Shown: in pieces, positions 41,015 to 52,001 of the stretch | Layout: each line of letters begins with the position of its first letter | Numbering within the stretch: position 1 is the stretch's first letter | Assembly (NCBI GenBank): GCA_947652115.1 | Contig: OX393567.1 | Coordinates: 18,160,101-18,224,100 of the forward strand | Length of the DNA stretch: 64,000 bases | Source: Blastomussa wellsi | Taxonomy: Eukaryota > Cnidaria > Anthozoa > Scleractinia > Plerogyridae | Direction of reading: 5' to 3' | Made by a program: the position numbers and the translations under genes | Notes under the pieces: generated by a model | What the model was told of the DNA's origin: nothing | The model's database searches: none | What the model saw: only the letters and a program-made list of their open reading frames with translations

Positions 41015-42631
41015 ATGAGTACCAGTACACTAATAGAGGTGTTTGGTCATATCGTGTTCAGTTTCACCCAAGGCGTGACAGAGCACTACAACCCAGAAGA
41101 ACCTGAATTTACGGCAGAGTCTTTTGGCTACGATCCTCTGCAAGGCACAGGACGAGAATGGAATTGTCTTCCTGTCGATGAGCTTATTTATCAAGAATAC
41201 AGCGACGGAGAAGTTACAGGCTTTTACTCTCTACCATCTAGCCGTGTTAATGTGAGGGTTATAGACGCCTGTTCACCGGAGGAAAACGAAGAGACACAGG
41301 TTGATCAGCGAGATGAAGATAGAGCAATTGCTTGGAAGCGACTCAGACCATCCGCTGTCCGTACAGTTTGTAAATCAATGTACATCGGAGCTTTAATTTC
41401 ACTAATAGCTGCTGCTGCTATTGGTTCAATTTACATGCTTTTCTCTGGTCTCTCTTACAAAACTAAACTGACCTGCCAACTTCAGCCAGGGAAGTCAATT
41501 CCAATACAAGTGCAATGGATGAGGACCACGTCTGGTGTTATCTTAGCTGGCTTTCATTATATTTGGTACTTTGTCAGCATGCTGTTACTTTTCCGGTCGT
41601 ATCAGTTAACGGGGGTTAAAAGAAACCTCTTCCTGGTTTCTTGCTTTCTCTATTGCATGGATGGACTTTATCGCGTGGCTCTACAAGCCCTGGGAATATC
41701 TCATTCGAAGAAGTCTTCAATACAAAAGATTCCACTCAACTTTTTGTTTCTTATCACTGCATGCTGGCAAGTCTTCCTTCTAATGAATCATTTATGTATA
41801 CGCTCAATGAGACGCCGGGTGACTTTGTTCTTACAAATGACTGTACCTAGCTTGGCTTTATCCATACTTTCCATCGGAGTGGCATATTTTATTTACCCTG
41901 CATACAACAAACAATACACGCCGAAAGGAAGAATGATAATCGCGCTCTTCGCTCCTCTCATTGGAGTTGCACTCAAAGCAATCTCGCGAATTTGTGTCCA
42001 GCGGTTATGGAACATTACCCATCCGGGATATTCGTATGTTTTACTAGCGCCGTTGTATTTTTGCTCAGCGGTTATGTTTCGTGTTTTGCAAGCGGATCTT
42101 AGCAATTTGAAATCTATCGCTATTCTTGGTATAATTCACGGCGCAGCGGAAGTAATGGAACGAAGTACCATGGTTGTGATTGATCACATTTGTCACGTGA
42201 TTTGGAAAAGAAAGACATCTCCTTGGGGAAGTTTTCGTACTCCTCGCCGTGAGAGACTAATGGCTGACATCGCTATCATGAGCATGTTGTATGAATCGAC
42301 TGCTATAGTGTCTGTTAATGGATTTTTGTACTTGTATCAATTTATTTACTTAGAAAACAATTCCCTTTTAACTTTGCTGCAGTCTTTTGCCATTCATACT
42401 TCAGTTCAGCTGGCGATTGAGTGGTTTTTCACCAGCGTGTCTCTAGCGATCGAGACTCGCTATCAGAATATGGCTGTCATGGCTGTTTGGCAGAAAAGAT
42501 GGAAAAGACATATTTTAGTGGCAGTTGTAAATGCGGTGCCTCTAGCTCTGTGGACTAGTACTAACCTCATAGAAGTTGTACATGGACACTTTAACGAGGC
42601 AAACCAGCCTTGCAAAATGCCGTTTACTTGA
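41015..42631 (+). CDS. Cluster copy D: full-length multi-pass membrane protein of unknown family (538 aa)
   Basis: Start at 41015 (MSTSTLIEVFGHIVFSFTQG). An in-frame ATG at 41000 would add five residues, but it is not conserved in the otherwise homologous flank of copy B. Same architecture as copy C: acidic/aromatic N-terminal ~118 residues, ~10-11 membrane segments, basic loop FRTPRRERLMADIAIMSML, ending NQPCKMPFT. It differs from C mainly between residues ~140 and 300, where TM1-TM5 and their loops have changed (TKLTCQLQPGKSIPIQVQW in the first loop). The last ~350 bases are almost identical in DNA to copy C, which points to recent duplication or gene conversion. No introns and no frameshifts. 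Function unknown. Confidence 0.87.
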   Translation: MSTSTLIEVFGHIVFSFTQGVTEHYNPEEPEFTAESFGYDPLQGTGREWNCLPVDELIYQEYSDGEVTGFYSLPSSRVNVRVIDACSPEENEETQVDQRDEDRAIAWKRLRPSAVRTVCKSMYIGALISLIAAAAIGSIYMLFSGLSYKTKLTCQLQPGKSIPIQVQWMRTTSGVILAGFHYIWYFVSMLLLFRSYQLTGVKRNLFLVSCFLYCMDGLYRVALQALGISHSKKSSIQKIPLNFLFLITACWQVFLLMNHLCIRSMRRRVTLFLQMTVPSLALSILSIGVAYFIYPAYNKQYTPKGRMIIALFAPLIGVALKAISRICVQRLWNITHPGYSYVLLAPLYFCSAVMFRVLQADLSNLKSIAILGIIHGAAEVMERSTMVVIDHICHVIWKRKTSPWGSFRTPRRERLMADIAIMSMLYESTAIVSVNGFLYLYQFIYLENNSLLTLLQSFAIHTSVQLAIEWFFTSVSLAIETRYQNMAVMAVWQKRWKRHILVAVVNAVPLALWTSTNLIEVVHGHFNEANQPCKMPFT

Positions 42632-43115
42632 GGATAGCAAATTAACAAACTCTAGCTGGACAAAAGGTGGTCTTAAGTAGAACAGGTCGCCTACGAGAAT
42701 GAGCTCAGTCTAATGAGGACTACCCCCAAAAAAGAGGCATTTCAGGTGGTCGTTTTCCTTTGCAATCACGCACATTGACAAAAATTAGCCTTGCGAGCAA
42801 CGAGCTCTTTGCAGAGAAAACTACCTCTATTAAAAACCGAGCATGCGAGCACGAGCAAGAGAGCACCTGCTAAAATGTTGCAAGCATTTCGAGCAGGAGG
42901 CTAATTTTGCGAGAACTGCAAAATTTTGAGGGACTATTCATGACAAACACAAGAGAGAGCAGTCGAAAGGGCTTTCCCCAGCCGTAAACCGTCTTAACTG
43001 TTATTCAAGAGCTTTATCAACCAGCATTGTTTCGAAATGTTGCATTACGATAGGCGAATATTTGACTGGTAATTTACGAGATTTTATATTAAAACAAAGG
43101 ATAGGACCAATTAGT
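42632..43115. other. Intergenic, no gene seen
   Basis: 3' flank of copy D with no recognised repeat except short 'gagcacgagc'-like runs. Confidence 0.4.
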
Positions 43116-43116
43116 A

Positions 43117-43278
43117 ATAGACCAATTCCGATATTTTAAAATTCAGTCTAAAACAATAGACATCACTACGAGGCTCCGGGGAATAAACTAAAAAGTTTGT
43201 GGGGTTTATTCCCCGAAGCCTCGTAGTGATGTCTATTGTTTTAGACTGAATTTTAAAATATCGAAATTGGTCTATTCA
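43117..43278. repeat. Near-perfect hairpin MITE (~162 bp)
   Basis: AATAGACCAATTCCGATATT through GAGGCTCCGGGGAATAAAC is repeated, almost without mismatch, as its reverse complement up to 43278, around a ~12 bp loop at ~43190-43201. Arms ~75 bp. The near identity of arms suggests a young insertion. Confidence 0.9.
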
Positions 43279-43896
43279 GTACCGAAAGCATTCGCAGACG
43301 TTTACACAAGCGGTCACTTAACCCTTTACTCCCCAAGGCAACTGGTCATTTTTTCATAGATTAAAAAAGATAAACATGATATCCATGTATGATACTGCCT
43401 CCTCCACGGGCTTTCTGTTATCGTGGAGGGCCATCGTGGTGCGGGAGCGAGAACTGGTAGCAAGTACGGAGCACGAGCGCGGGGAACTGGTAGGGAGTGT
43501 GTCGGCGAGAGCGCGGGGAGTGACATTCCCTGCGCCCCGCTTTCCGTTTGACTATTAATTCGCGCGGGCGACTGGGGACGAGGCAGTGTGATAAGTAAAT
43601 TCCATAAAGCTCTTAAACAAAGAAGAAAGTTACAGTTTTAAAAGAAGTGAGATTAAACGTAAAAAGAAAAAGATTAAAACATGTTTATCTCCGTCTATAG
43701 TGGGTATACCCCTAAACTATATCTTATTTTTCAGCTCTCAGTGAAGTGGTTCATTTCAGTTTTGTTACATGTCACAGATACATCAGACAAAACAGTTTCA
43801 AAAGTTCCTTTAAAATGCAGATCTATCCAAGACAATTTTTGTGGCAAAAATTCAAATTATGGGTTAAGAGAGCTTTTATTTAAAGAGTTTGACATG

Positions 43897-44013
43897 TACC
43901 GTGTTTCTATCGAGTTATAGAAACACGAGTGGAAGTTTGGGAGAACGAGAAATGCTGTGTGAACACGAGCCGTAGGCGAGTGTTTCCACAGCTTTTTCGA
44001 GTTCTCCCAAACT

Positions 44014-44050
<37 letters not shown>
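43897..44050. repeat. Foldback repeat with GTGTTTCTAT.ACTCGATAGAAACACG ends
   Basis: The block at 43897-43970 (CGTGTTTCTATCGAGTTATA, then GTTTGGGAGAACGAGAAA) is mirrored at 43977-44050. Each end is itself a small palindrome. A third fragment, TTTCCATCGAGTAATAGAAACACG, is at 44181-44205. Confidence 0.75.
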
Positions 44051-44731
44051 TAAATGTTTTCTATTTCTTTTAGAAAACACCGGGACGAGAAAAAGGAAAA
44101 CAACTTGTTAACTTTTATTATCAAAATGTAAATTCTCTTTGCTCGCGCCATCATTACGTCAACAGCTCCTGCTAGCTCTGTTTCCATCGAGTAATAGAAA
44201 CACGATTTTTAACCAATCAGCGCGCTTATTTTCTTAGGACTGTTTTCTAAAAATAGTTAGGCGCTTGCGAGTGTTGGTTGCAAGAAGTTCATGACTTGGA
44301 GCTTATTCCTGTCCTGGCGTTTTCACCGACCAACCTATTTTTAAATTGACTTTCCCGCGAAATCAGACTACCGCAGGAGCCCCCAAGACCAATCACGAGA
44401 AGTGCGTACTTTATTCTTGACTTGATGTCATCACTTCACCGGAAGTTTTGGTTGCTGTCAAATAGAAATCAAAATGGTGGAGAGATGAGGGCTTATCTGA
44501 AATAGACCGATTTGTAAAATTGTTGTGACGTGGAATTAGTATGGGAGTTGAACACCCCATAGGTTCCTGACTGCTTGTGCAATCCCGTCCAAACGGTTTG
44601 GGATATATTGTCATATTTCCGTAGATCAGCAATTCTGTTTACTCCCCCCCCCCCCCCCCCTTTCCACTGGACAAAACGGACCTTACGAAACCACGACGGC
44701 TTTGTCAACGAGAAAACCTCACCAATCAAAA

Positions 44732-45175
44732 GATTTAGGCTAGGTTTAATCTAGAGGAAATTTTTCCGGATTCGTTAATGTTTCCGGATTGATTCCGATC
44801 CGTACGCGTTTACACTGAGAGGATATTCGGATTCCTGACCGTTTACACACAACGACAACTCCGAGAACGTTCGCAATGTTAGCACTAGGTCCTCTATTTT
44901 GGTTTAACGGCAAAGTCAAAAGATGGTAGGCGGGAAAATATCCGGCCGATTGGAGGGAAAAAGCTCGAAAAATCGTTTACACGACATGAAAACTGTCCGG
45001 ATTCATAAGTTATTGGATTCAAAGTTCCCACTTTAAATTCCGGATTCAAAAACTCCGGAAACCGGGATTCGTCCACTTGTGGTATGTGTAAACGGCAAAA
45101 CCAATCTGGTACTAAAACGTCCCGGATTCGTAACGAATTCGGAACAGTTTCCTCAAGTGTAAACCTAGTCTTTAG
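44732..45175. repeat. MITE-like element rich in TCCGGATTC
   Basis: The ends mirror each other: 'ggctaggtttaatctagaggaaa' on the left and 'tttcctcaagtgtaaacctagtct' on the right. Inside there are repeated TTCCGGATTC and GTTTACAC words. A poly-C tract (44641-44660) is just outside. Confidence 0.6.
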
Positions 45176-45230
45176 GGGGTGATTACATGGCGGGCTGAAA
45201 TTCGCCATGTTAATGAGCAGAACTATTCTT

Positions 45231-45430
45231 TTTTCTTTTCTTTCTTTCTTTCTTTCTTTCTTTATTTATTTATTTTCTAATAAATAATGTTACAAGTTTG
45301 ACATGCCCACAGGTAGCTGATGCTAATCTAGGTGGGTCATGTCTTAACTAAAGAAAATAGGTAGGCAAACTTACAGGAATCAGGAAGATAAATGTACAAG
45401 TGCATAAATTATAAAATTAAGTTTGAATCA
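45231..45430 (+). repeat. (TTTC)n/(TTTA)n microsatellite and dispersed repeat end
   Basis: The microsatellite at 45233-45275 is followed by ATGCCCACAGGTAGCTGATG, then CTAATCTAGGTGGGTCATGT and AGATAAATGTACAAGTG. The reverse complement of this block is found at 63520-63665, so it is a dispersed element, probably a non-LTR 3' end. Confidence 0.65.
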
Positions 45431-45834
45431 GTACATGTTAGGAGAAAGAGCTATTAGATATCTTTTAAAATAGAATAAAAATAAAATAATCCTGCACGTG
45501 CGTCTGCAAAACAACGTGAAATGAACAAATTCTGCGTGATAGGGAGAACGTGACCCCACAACGGCAAGTTTTTCGTGTTTCTAGTTTGAATACGCCTTAT
45601 CACCGATACGGCGGCCATTTTGATTACTGTTGTTTTGAAAGGCATTATGGGATGGCCAGGGGGCAAATTAATATGGCATCTCATTAAAGCAGCTTGAAGC
45701 AATAGAATTCAAAATGGCCGCCGAATCGATACAGGACACAGTCTATTAAATAAGCGCTTAAAAATATAAGCAGAAATTAGCGCTGATACTGATAAACACC
45801 TTTCTTGGAGCACGACAGCTTTGGCACGGCGCCA

Positions 45835-46030
45835 TCGTGACGTCATGCACGGCGGAAATACGAAAATTCAACATGCTGTATTTCAAACACAAAGGATGCT
45901 ATCTAGCTGGAAACTTGTGAATAGATATATTTTTACGATTTCTTTGACGTGGTGACAATAAAAATAAAGCAGGCCCAGCGAATTTTTGTTTTTAGAATTT
46001 TATGACGTCACGTGAAAACCAAGAACGTCA
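45835..46030. repeat. MITE fragment related to the 34.8-35.9 kb foldback element
   Basis: CGCCATCGTGACGTCATGCA at the left and TTTTATGACGTCACGTGAAAAC at the right are inverted ends. The interior has AAACTTGTGAATAGATAT, like the 'aagttgtaaacggatat' block of the larger element. Confidence 0.55.
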
Positions 46031-46498
46031 GTGTAAGGAGTCAAACTTGTATCACAATTTCTTAGATTTCGACCTTGTCCAGGGTGTGCGCGGAAAGATC
46101 TTTTTCAAGCTATTTCTATGAATGTAAATAGATCTTTTTAGCGACGTGTGTAAATTGCCCATTTCGGATCATGTAATGCTCTCTCAAGAATTGCTCCGTT
46201 GCCCATTTGCAAATTATTCATTCATTTCCGCGTGGATATGTTTGAATTTGAAAGAAATAAGTCTCACGGGTATCAGGGACAACAAACAAACGAAACTAAA
46301 AGGTCTATTCTTGGCTACTTGCAAATTCCACATAAAAAAGAAGGGAAATAAGGAATGCATCCCAAATCCTTTTGATCAGATTGCAGTTTCCAGGATTCCT
46401 CATCCGCTGCATATATACAAAGCAGCGCTATTAACTTGCAAATTCGGCCCTACGAAATTGCTTTTCTTGTGATTGGAACGTATTCAGTGTCAATTAAG

Positions 46499-46875
46499 GT
46501 GCCTGTACACGAGGGTACATGACGCAAGGACATGTAATAGCCGGCGACAAAATCATGTTTTGTTTACACGCAGGGGACTTGTGGCAGGGACATGTAGCGG
46601 GGACATGTAACAGCCGGCGACAAAATCATGTTTTGTTTACACGCAGGGGACTTGTGACAGGGACATGTAGCGGGGACATGTAACAGCCACATTGTCACAA
46701 TACGTACACACACATGAAAATGTTGCGGCGACGTGCCCCCCCCAGGGGGGGGGGGGCAGCTGCATACCCTTGGGGTCGCAGCGACATGCCCCCGCTACAA
46801 GCCCCTGCTACATGTCCCCTACGTGTGAACAACACAATTTTGTCGCTGCTACATGTCCCTGCATGATTTTGCACA
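46499..46875. repeat. Foldback element with a 74-bp tandem duplication
   Basis: Left part: a unit containing AGCCGGCGACAAAATCATGT, TTTACACGCAGGGGACTTGT and GGGACATGTAGCGGGGACAT occurs twice in tandem (~46538-46611, ~46612-46686). The right part (46780-46870) holds mirrored ACATGTCCC words. A G-run splits it at 46745-46757. Confidence 0.65.
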
Positions 46876-47127
46876 TGGGGTGCAAAAGATGGCGCGAAAT
46901 AAGTGCCTTTATGGAGATCCGATGCCACTTGCTATTTATCAGAAGCTATTTTTAATACTCAAACCCTGCGTACTGACGATATCTGGCAATGAATCTTACT
47001 GATTAGATTTAAAGTAGTTTAATAGCTGTGCAGTTAATTATTACTAGGTTTTCACTGCTGCTTCCCTTTGTCTCGGTGTACGAGTGAGTCAAATGTGTGG
47101 CGTTAATGTTCCTTGATTTTTCTTCTC

Positions 47128-48744
47128 TCAAGTAAATGGCATACTGCATGGCAAATTGGTCTCACCAAAGCGCTCGTGTACAACTTCTAAGAAGTAACTA
47201 CTGGTCCACACAGCTAAGGGCACCGCATTTACAATTGCTAGTAAGACATGTCTTTTCCATTGTCTTCGCCAAACAGCCATGACAGCCATATTCTGACAGC
47301 GAGTCTCGATCGCTAGAGACACGCTGGTGAAAAACCACTCGATTACCAGCTGTACTGAAGTATATATGGCAAAGGACTGTAATAACTTTAAAAGGGGGTC
47401 ATTTTGTAAATAAACAAATTTATATAAGTACAAAAAGCCATTAACAGACACAATAGCTGTTGATTCGTACAACATGCTCATGATAGCGATATCAGCCATT
47501 AGTCTCTCACGGCGAGGAGTGCGAAAACTTCCCCAAGGAGCTGATTTTCTTTTCCATATCACGTGACAAATGTGATCAATCACAACCATGATACTTCGCT
47601 CTATGACTTCTGCAACGCCGTGAATTATTCCAAGAATAACGATGGACTGCAAGCTGCTAAGATCCGCTTGTAAAACTCGAAACATAACCGCCGAGCCAAA
47701 ATACAGTGGCACCAATAAAGCATACGAATATCCCGGATGGGTGATGTTCCATAACCGCTGGACGGGAATTCTTGAGATTACTTTAAGCAAGACTCCAATG
47801 AGAGGAGCGAAAATTGCGATTATCAGTTTTCCTTCCTTGTCTTGTTTATTGTACGCTGGATAAATAAACAAGACTGCAGTCAGACCAACCAAAAAATGCG
47901 AACAGCTTGGGAGAATCATTTGTAAGAAAAAGGTCACCTGCTGTTTTCTTGGCCGTCGCATGCGGAAGTGAACGGTTACAAAATAGATTTGCCAAAATAC
48001 ACTGATAAGAAACAAAACGTTGAGTGGAATCTTTTGTAAAGAAGAAAGCTTGGAATGAGATACTCCTAGGGCTTGTAGAGCAAAACGATAAAGTGAATCC
48101 AAGCAATACAGAAGGAGACAAACAAGAATGAGTTTTCTTTTAAGCCCTTTTAACTGGTGTGGGCGAAAAAGAAATAACATACTTGTTAAGTACCACACGT
48201 ACAGAAAAACACAAGATATTATACTAGAAACTGACCTCGTCCATTGAATTCTTACAGGAATAGATTTCTTGGAGCGAAATTGGCAGATGAGTCCAGTTTT
48301 GAAACAAGCATAACAGCTAATCACGTATACCGAGCCTATGATGCTAGCAGTTAGAAGTGAAATCAAAGCTCCAATGTACATTGATTTACAAACTGTACGG
48401 ACAGCGGATGGTCTGAAACGCTTCCAAGCCATTGCTCTATCTTCATCTCGCTGATCTGGCAGTTTCTCTTCGTTCTCCTCTGGCGAACACGCGTCTATAA
48501 CCCTCACATTAAGACGGCTAGATGCTAGATAGTCCTGGCTTATTGCTTCTCTGTCGCTGTATTCTTGATAAATAAGCTCATCAACAGGAAGATAATTCCA
48601 TTCTCGACCTGTGCTTTGTAGAGGATCGTAGCCAAAAGACTCTGCCGTGAATTCAGGTTCTTCTGGGTTGTAGTGGTCTGTGACGCCTCGTGTAAAACTG
48701 AACACGATGTGACCAAACACCTCTATCAGTGTACTGCTACTCAT
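47128..48744 (-). CDS. Cluster copy E: full-length multi-pass membrane protein of unknown family (538 aa)
   Basis: Start ATG 48744 (MSSSTLIEVFGHIVFSFTRG), stop at 47128 (ends LPCSMPFT). The N-terminus carries DHYNPEEPEFTAESFGYDP and NYLPVDELIYQEYSDREA. Hydrophobic segments fall at the same positions as in the other copies (121-147 to 497-520). The TM1-TM2 loop reads KTGLICQFRSKKSIPVRIQW. It has IHGVAEVIERSIMVVIDHI in TM8, then the conserved basic loop FRTPRRERLMADIAI. Replacements unique to this copy include ETRCQNM for ETRYQNM and VWRRQWKRHVLL. No intron, frameshift or stop. It lies on the opposite strand to C and D. Function unknown; conservation of open frames across four copies argues that the protein is used. 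Confidence 0.87.
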   Translation of the reverse strand: MSSSTLIEVFGHIVFSFTRGVTDHYNPEEPEFTAESFGYDPLQSTGREWNYLPVDELIYQEYSDREAISQDYLASSRLNVRVIDACSPEENEEKLPDQRDEDRAMAWKRFRPSAVRTVCKSMYIGALISLLTASIIGSVYVISCYACFKTGLICQFRSKKSIPVRIQWTRSVSSIISCVFLYVWYLTSMLFLFRPHQLKGLKRKLILVCLLLYCLDSLYRFALQALGVSHSKLSSLQKIPLNVLFLISVFWQIYFVTVHFRMRRPRKQQVTFFLQMILPSCSHFLVGLTAVLFIYPAYNKQDKEGKLIIAIFAPLIGVLLKVISRIPVQRLWNITHPGYSYALLVPLYFGSAVMFRVLQADLSSLQSIVILGIIHGVAEVIERSIMVVIDHICHVIWKRKSAPWGSFRTPRRERLMADIAIMSMLYESTAIVSVNGFLYLYKFVYLQNDPLLKLLQSFAIYTSVQLVIEWFFTSVSLAIETRCQNMAVMAVWRRQWKRHVLLAIVNAVPLAVWTSSYFLEVVHERFGETNLPCSMPFT

Positions 48745-49565
48745 TTTGTCTCGATAAATGTAGCAAGGTGTGATAATGTTAGTTTCTTTGTTAGCTCGTT
48801 TTTTATATGATCAAACACATCTATCATCTAATCTACTGCTACTCCGAATTTCACTTGGCAAACCGTTACCAGTGCAAACAGAATTGTTAAAATCCAGCGG
48901 CCTTCTGGACTATAATTGTTTGACACTTCGCCAAGTGGAAGAGAAAACTGAACGCTTAGCTTGGCGATTTTTTTTGTTCGATTGTTTTTTGAAACGGAAA
49001 TATAAGACAAATTTCCTGGTGGTTCGTATTAAGGTGAATGAGGTTCGATTCCAAACGTTTCAACTCTATTTATCCGAACACTTTCGCTATGCGAGGAAAA
49101 CATTTTTTATAAAGGGGAAACCATGCGTGTTGAGTTCTGGATCGATCCGTCACATTTTTAGTTTCTAATGTAATCATTTTTTTTGTAATCATTACCACAT
49201 GAAATTGACCAATCGTGCGACGTGCGGATAAATAAGATCCAATACATGAACGTAAAAATAAAGAAAATAAAATAAACCACTTTATTTTATTTGTATCAAC
49301 TCCAAATTTCTGTCAGCAAGCAAATACGCACATGCTTGCGGTGTACATTATTGTACTTGGTGGAGAAGTTTAGGGAAGTTGATCATTATTTAATAAACGA
49401 GATAACAGAATATTTTCACACACGTGACAAGCGGCCACATTGGATTGATAAAAAATGATATTTTCATAACAATAGAGTTCAATTCCCGGAGGATTGCAGT
49501 TTCTTTGTTTTGGGACACCAATATGGCCGCCATGACGTCATGTGAAAACACTCTATAATACCATT
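48745..49565. other. Intergenic stretch with an unrecognised plus-strand ORF (48770-49168)
   Basis: The 132-aa ORF has basic and aromatic content (KRKYKTNFLVVRIKVNEVRF) but no family resemblance, and it starts 25 bp from the start of copy E. Probably chance or a fragment. A MITE end (ATGGCCGCCATGACGTCATG) is at 49525-49545. Confidence 0.3.
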
Positions 49566-49610
49566 AGCGATCTGTGCTTTGTAGAGGATCGTAGCCAAAA
49601 GAATCTGCCG
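49566..49610 (-). pseudogene. Cluster fragment F (~15 codons of the family)
   Basis: The minus strand encodes ADSFGYDPLQSTDR, matching AESFGYDPLQSTGR at residues 34-47 of the family, with nothing recognisable on either side. A relic of another copy. Confidence 0.6.
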
Positions 49611-50375
49611 GGGATTCACAAGTTCCCGATGATCTAAAACAGCTATTCTGGGGGATGCTGCTACAGTACGTGTTATTATTGAACCAGTGAACATGACTAA
49701 AACCTGAAACTTGAAGGAAGTCAAGTATATCCCAGCGATAAAACGGAAACGAAAGTCTTTCTGCCATTCAAACACTTTGACGAAGTAAACTGAATATAAA
49801 GTAGCAAATGACACTTGTTGCACTTTTTTAATGCAGAAATTATTCAACGAAATAATTAAAATTATTCTAAAAATGTTTATCATCCGCCTTGTCCCCAAAC
49901 CGTTCTATTTAATTGTGTGGAAAGTCGCTCTCCATCATCGTTTGGGCTCGTCAGGTAATGCACTATGCACCTATCAATGTTAAGCCCGAGAGGGCTAAAG
50001 TCGCTCGCCTTTCTTCGGTACCGAAATGCAAATCGAAGTGCTTGAAAGTGTGGCAGCCTTACAATAGTTGACACTTCCCAAGAAGTTACAAGTCTAAATT
50101 GAATTGTCAACTAGTTTCTTTGCCCATGAGTTACAGCTCCCTTCTACAGACTGTAAAATAGGGTATTAAATTGCAGGTTCTCAACCTTTACTGAAATAGG
50201 GTAATGCATTTTGCCCTATTTGACATTGTAATAAGGGTGCGATCTTCGCGCAATTCGGGTTCCTATTATCGTATTAGCTGACAGCGCATAGACTTACGGT
50301 TAGAACCGTCCACCCTCCCCCCCCCCCCCTCCCGCCCCACCCTCCCGGACCAGACTCCGTACCTTTTTAGTGTTC

Positions 50376-52001
50376 TCAGGTAAACGGCATGTTGCAGGAC
50401 TGACCACCGACGGTCACATTAAAACGCCCACGTACAATAACTAACAGACTATTGCTACAAGTAGTCCATATGGCTATTGGGACTACGCTCACAGCCGCTA
50501 CCAGGATGTGTCTTTTCCATCTTTTTTGCCAAACAGCCATGACAGCCATGTTCTGATAGCGAGTCTCGATCGCTAGAGACACGCTGGTGAAAAACCACTC
50601 AATCAACAGCTGAACTGAAGTATATATGGCAAAAAGCTGTAACAGCTTCAGAAGTGAATCATTTTCTAAGTAAATAAATTGATACAAGTACAAAAATCCA
50701 TTAACACACACTATTGCAGTCGATTCATACAACATGCTCATGATAGCGATATCAGCCATTAGTCTCTCACGGCGAGGAGTACGAAAACTTCCCCAAGGAG
50801 CTGATGTTCTTTTCCAAATCACGTGACAAATGTGATCAATCACAACCATGGTGCTTCGTTCTATGATTTCTGCAGCGCCGTGAATTATTCCAAGAATAAC
50901 GATGGATTGTAAACTCCCAAGATCCGCTTGTAATATTCGGAAAATAACCGCTGATCCAAAGTACACGGGCGCTAATAAAACGTACGAATACCCTGGATAA
51001 GTGATTTTACATAACCGCTGAACACAAATTCGCGAAATTACTTTGAGTACGACCCCAATGAGAGGAGCGAAAACTGCGATTAGCAGTTTGTTTTGTTTGT
51101 TTTGCTTGTTATATACTGGGTAAATAAATTGAGCTATAATAAAGGCGGCAATGTGCAAAAAACAGTATGGCGCTGTCATTTTGCACACGAGTCTTGCAAC
51201 CTTTTTACCTGATGGTATGTAGAAGTGTTTTGCCAGAAGATAAAGCTGTAAACACATACTAAGAATGATACAAATATAAAAAGGAACTTGATATAAAAAA
51301 GAGACGAGGTAATAAGGTTTTCTCACGATTTGAAGAGTTACCCGATAAAGTGCATCCGAACTGTATCCAACGCAGCAAACTAGGATCAGTTTTCGTTTCA
51401 AACCTTTCAACTGGTATGGGCGAAAGAGAAATAACAGAGTGGCAAAGAACCCGAAGTGATAGGAAGCACATGAAATCACATCGGCAATTGTTATCACCCA
51501 CTGCACACGAATTGGAATTAATAACTTTGGATCAAGTCGACAGTTGAGGATAACTTTGTAGCAGAGATAAGATATCAGATTGTATATTGCACCAATGATG
51601 ATAGCAGTAAGCAGTGAAATCAAAGCTCCAATGTACATTGATTTACAGACCATGCTGGCAATGGATGGCCTGAGTCGCTTCCAAGCCATTGATATATCTT
51701 CATCTTGCTGACGTTCTTGTGTTTCGACGTGTTCCTCTGTAGAGCACGCGTTTGTAACCTGTATATCAAGACGGCCAGATGCTAAATAGACCGAGCTTGT
51801 GACTTCTCTGTCGCTGTATTCTTGGTAAATCAGTTCATCAACAGGAAGATAATTCCATTCTCGACCTGTACTTTGTAGAGGATCGTAGCCTAAACACTCT
51901 GTCGTGAATTCAGGTTCTTCTGGGTTGTAGTGCTCTGTGACGCCTCGTGTGAAACTATACACTATTTGACCAAACACCTCTATCAGTGTACTGCTAACCA
52001 T
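50376..52001 (-). CDS. Cluster copy G: most divergent full-length multi-pass membrane protein (541 aa)
   Basis: Start ATG 52001 (MVSSTLIEVFGQIVYSFTRG); ends GGQSCNMPFT. The N-terminal YNPEEPEFTTECLGYDP and basic loop FRTPRRERLMADIAI are kept. TM1-TM5 differ strongly from C-E: for example RVQWVITIADVISCASYHF, then LQIVRKPYYLVSFLYQVPF and KHFYIPSGKKVARLVCKM. The first extracellular-like loop reads KVILNCRLDPKLLIPIRVQW, retaining the single cysteine. Near the C-terminus there is an extra residue pair (TTCSNSLLVIVRGRFNVTVG). No introns or disruptions. Its 5' flank matches that of fragment H. Function unknown. Confidence 0.86.
   Translation of the reverse strand: MVSSTLIEVFGQIVYSFTRGVTEHYNPEEPEFTTECLGYDPLQSTGREWNYLPVDELIYQEYSDREVTSSVYLASGRLDIQVTNACSTEEHVETQERQQDEDISMAWKRLRPSIASMVCKSMYIGALISLLTAIIIGAIYNLISYLCYKVILNCRLDPKLLIPIRVQWVITIADVISCASYHFGFFATLLFLFRPYQLKGLKRKLILVCCVGYSSDALYRVTLQIVRKPYYLVSFLYQVPFYICIILSMCLQLYLLAKHFYIPSGKKVARLVCKMTAPYCFLHIAAFIIAQFIYPVYNKQNKQNKLLIAVFAPLIGVVLKVISRICVQRLCKITYPGYSYVLLAPVYFGSAVIFRILQADLGSLQSIVILGIIHGAAEIIERSTMVVIDHICHVIWKRTSAPWGSFRTPRRERLMADIAIMSMLYESTAIVCVNGFLYLYQFIYLENDSLLKLLQLFAIYTSVQLLIEWFFTSVSLAIETRYQNMAVMAVWQKRWKRHILVAAVSVVPIAIWTTCSNSLLVIVRGRFNVTVGGQSCNMPFT

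Noticed and set aside
48770..49168. 132-aa plus-strand ORF next to copy E
   Set aside because: No recognised domain and not present next to other copies; most likely chance.
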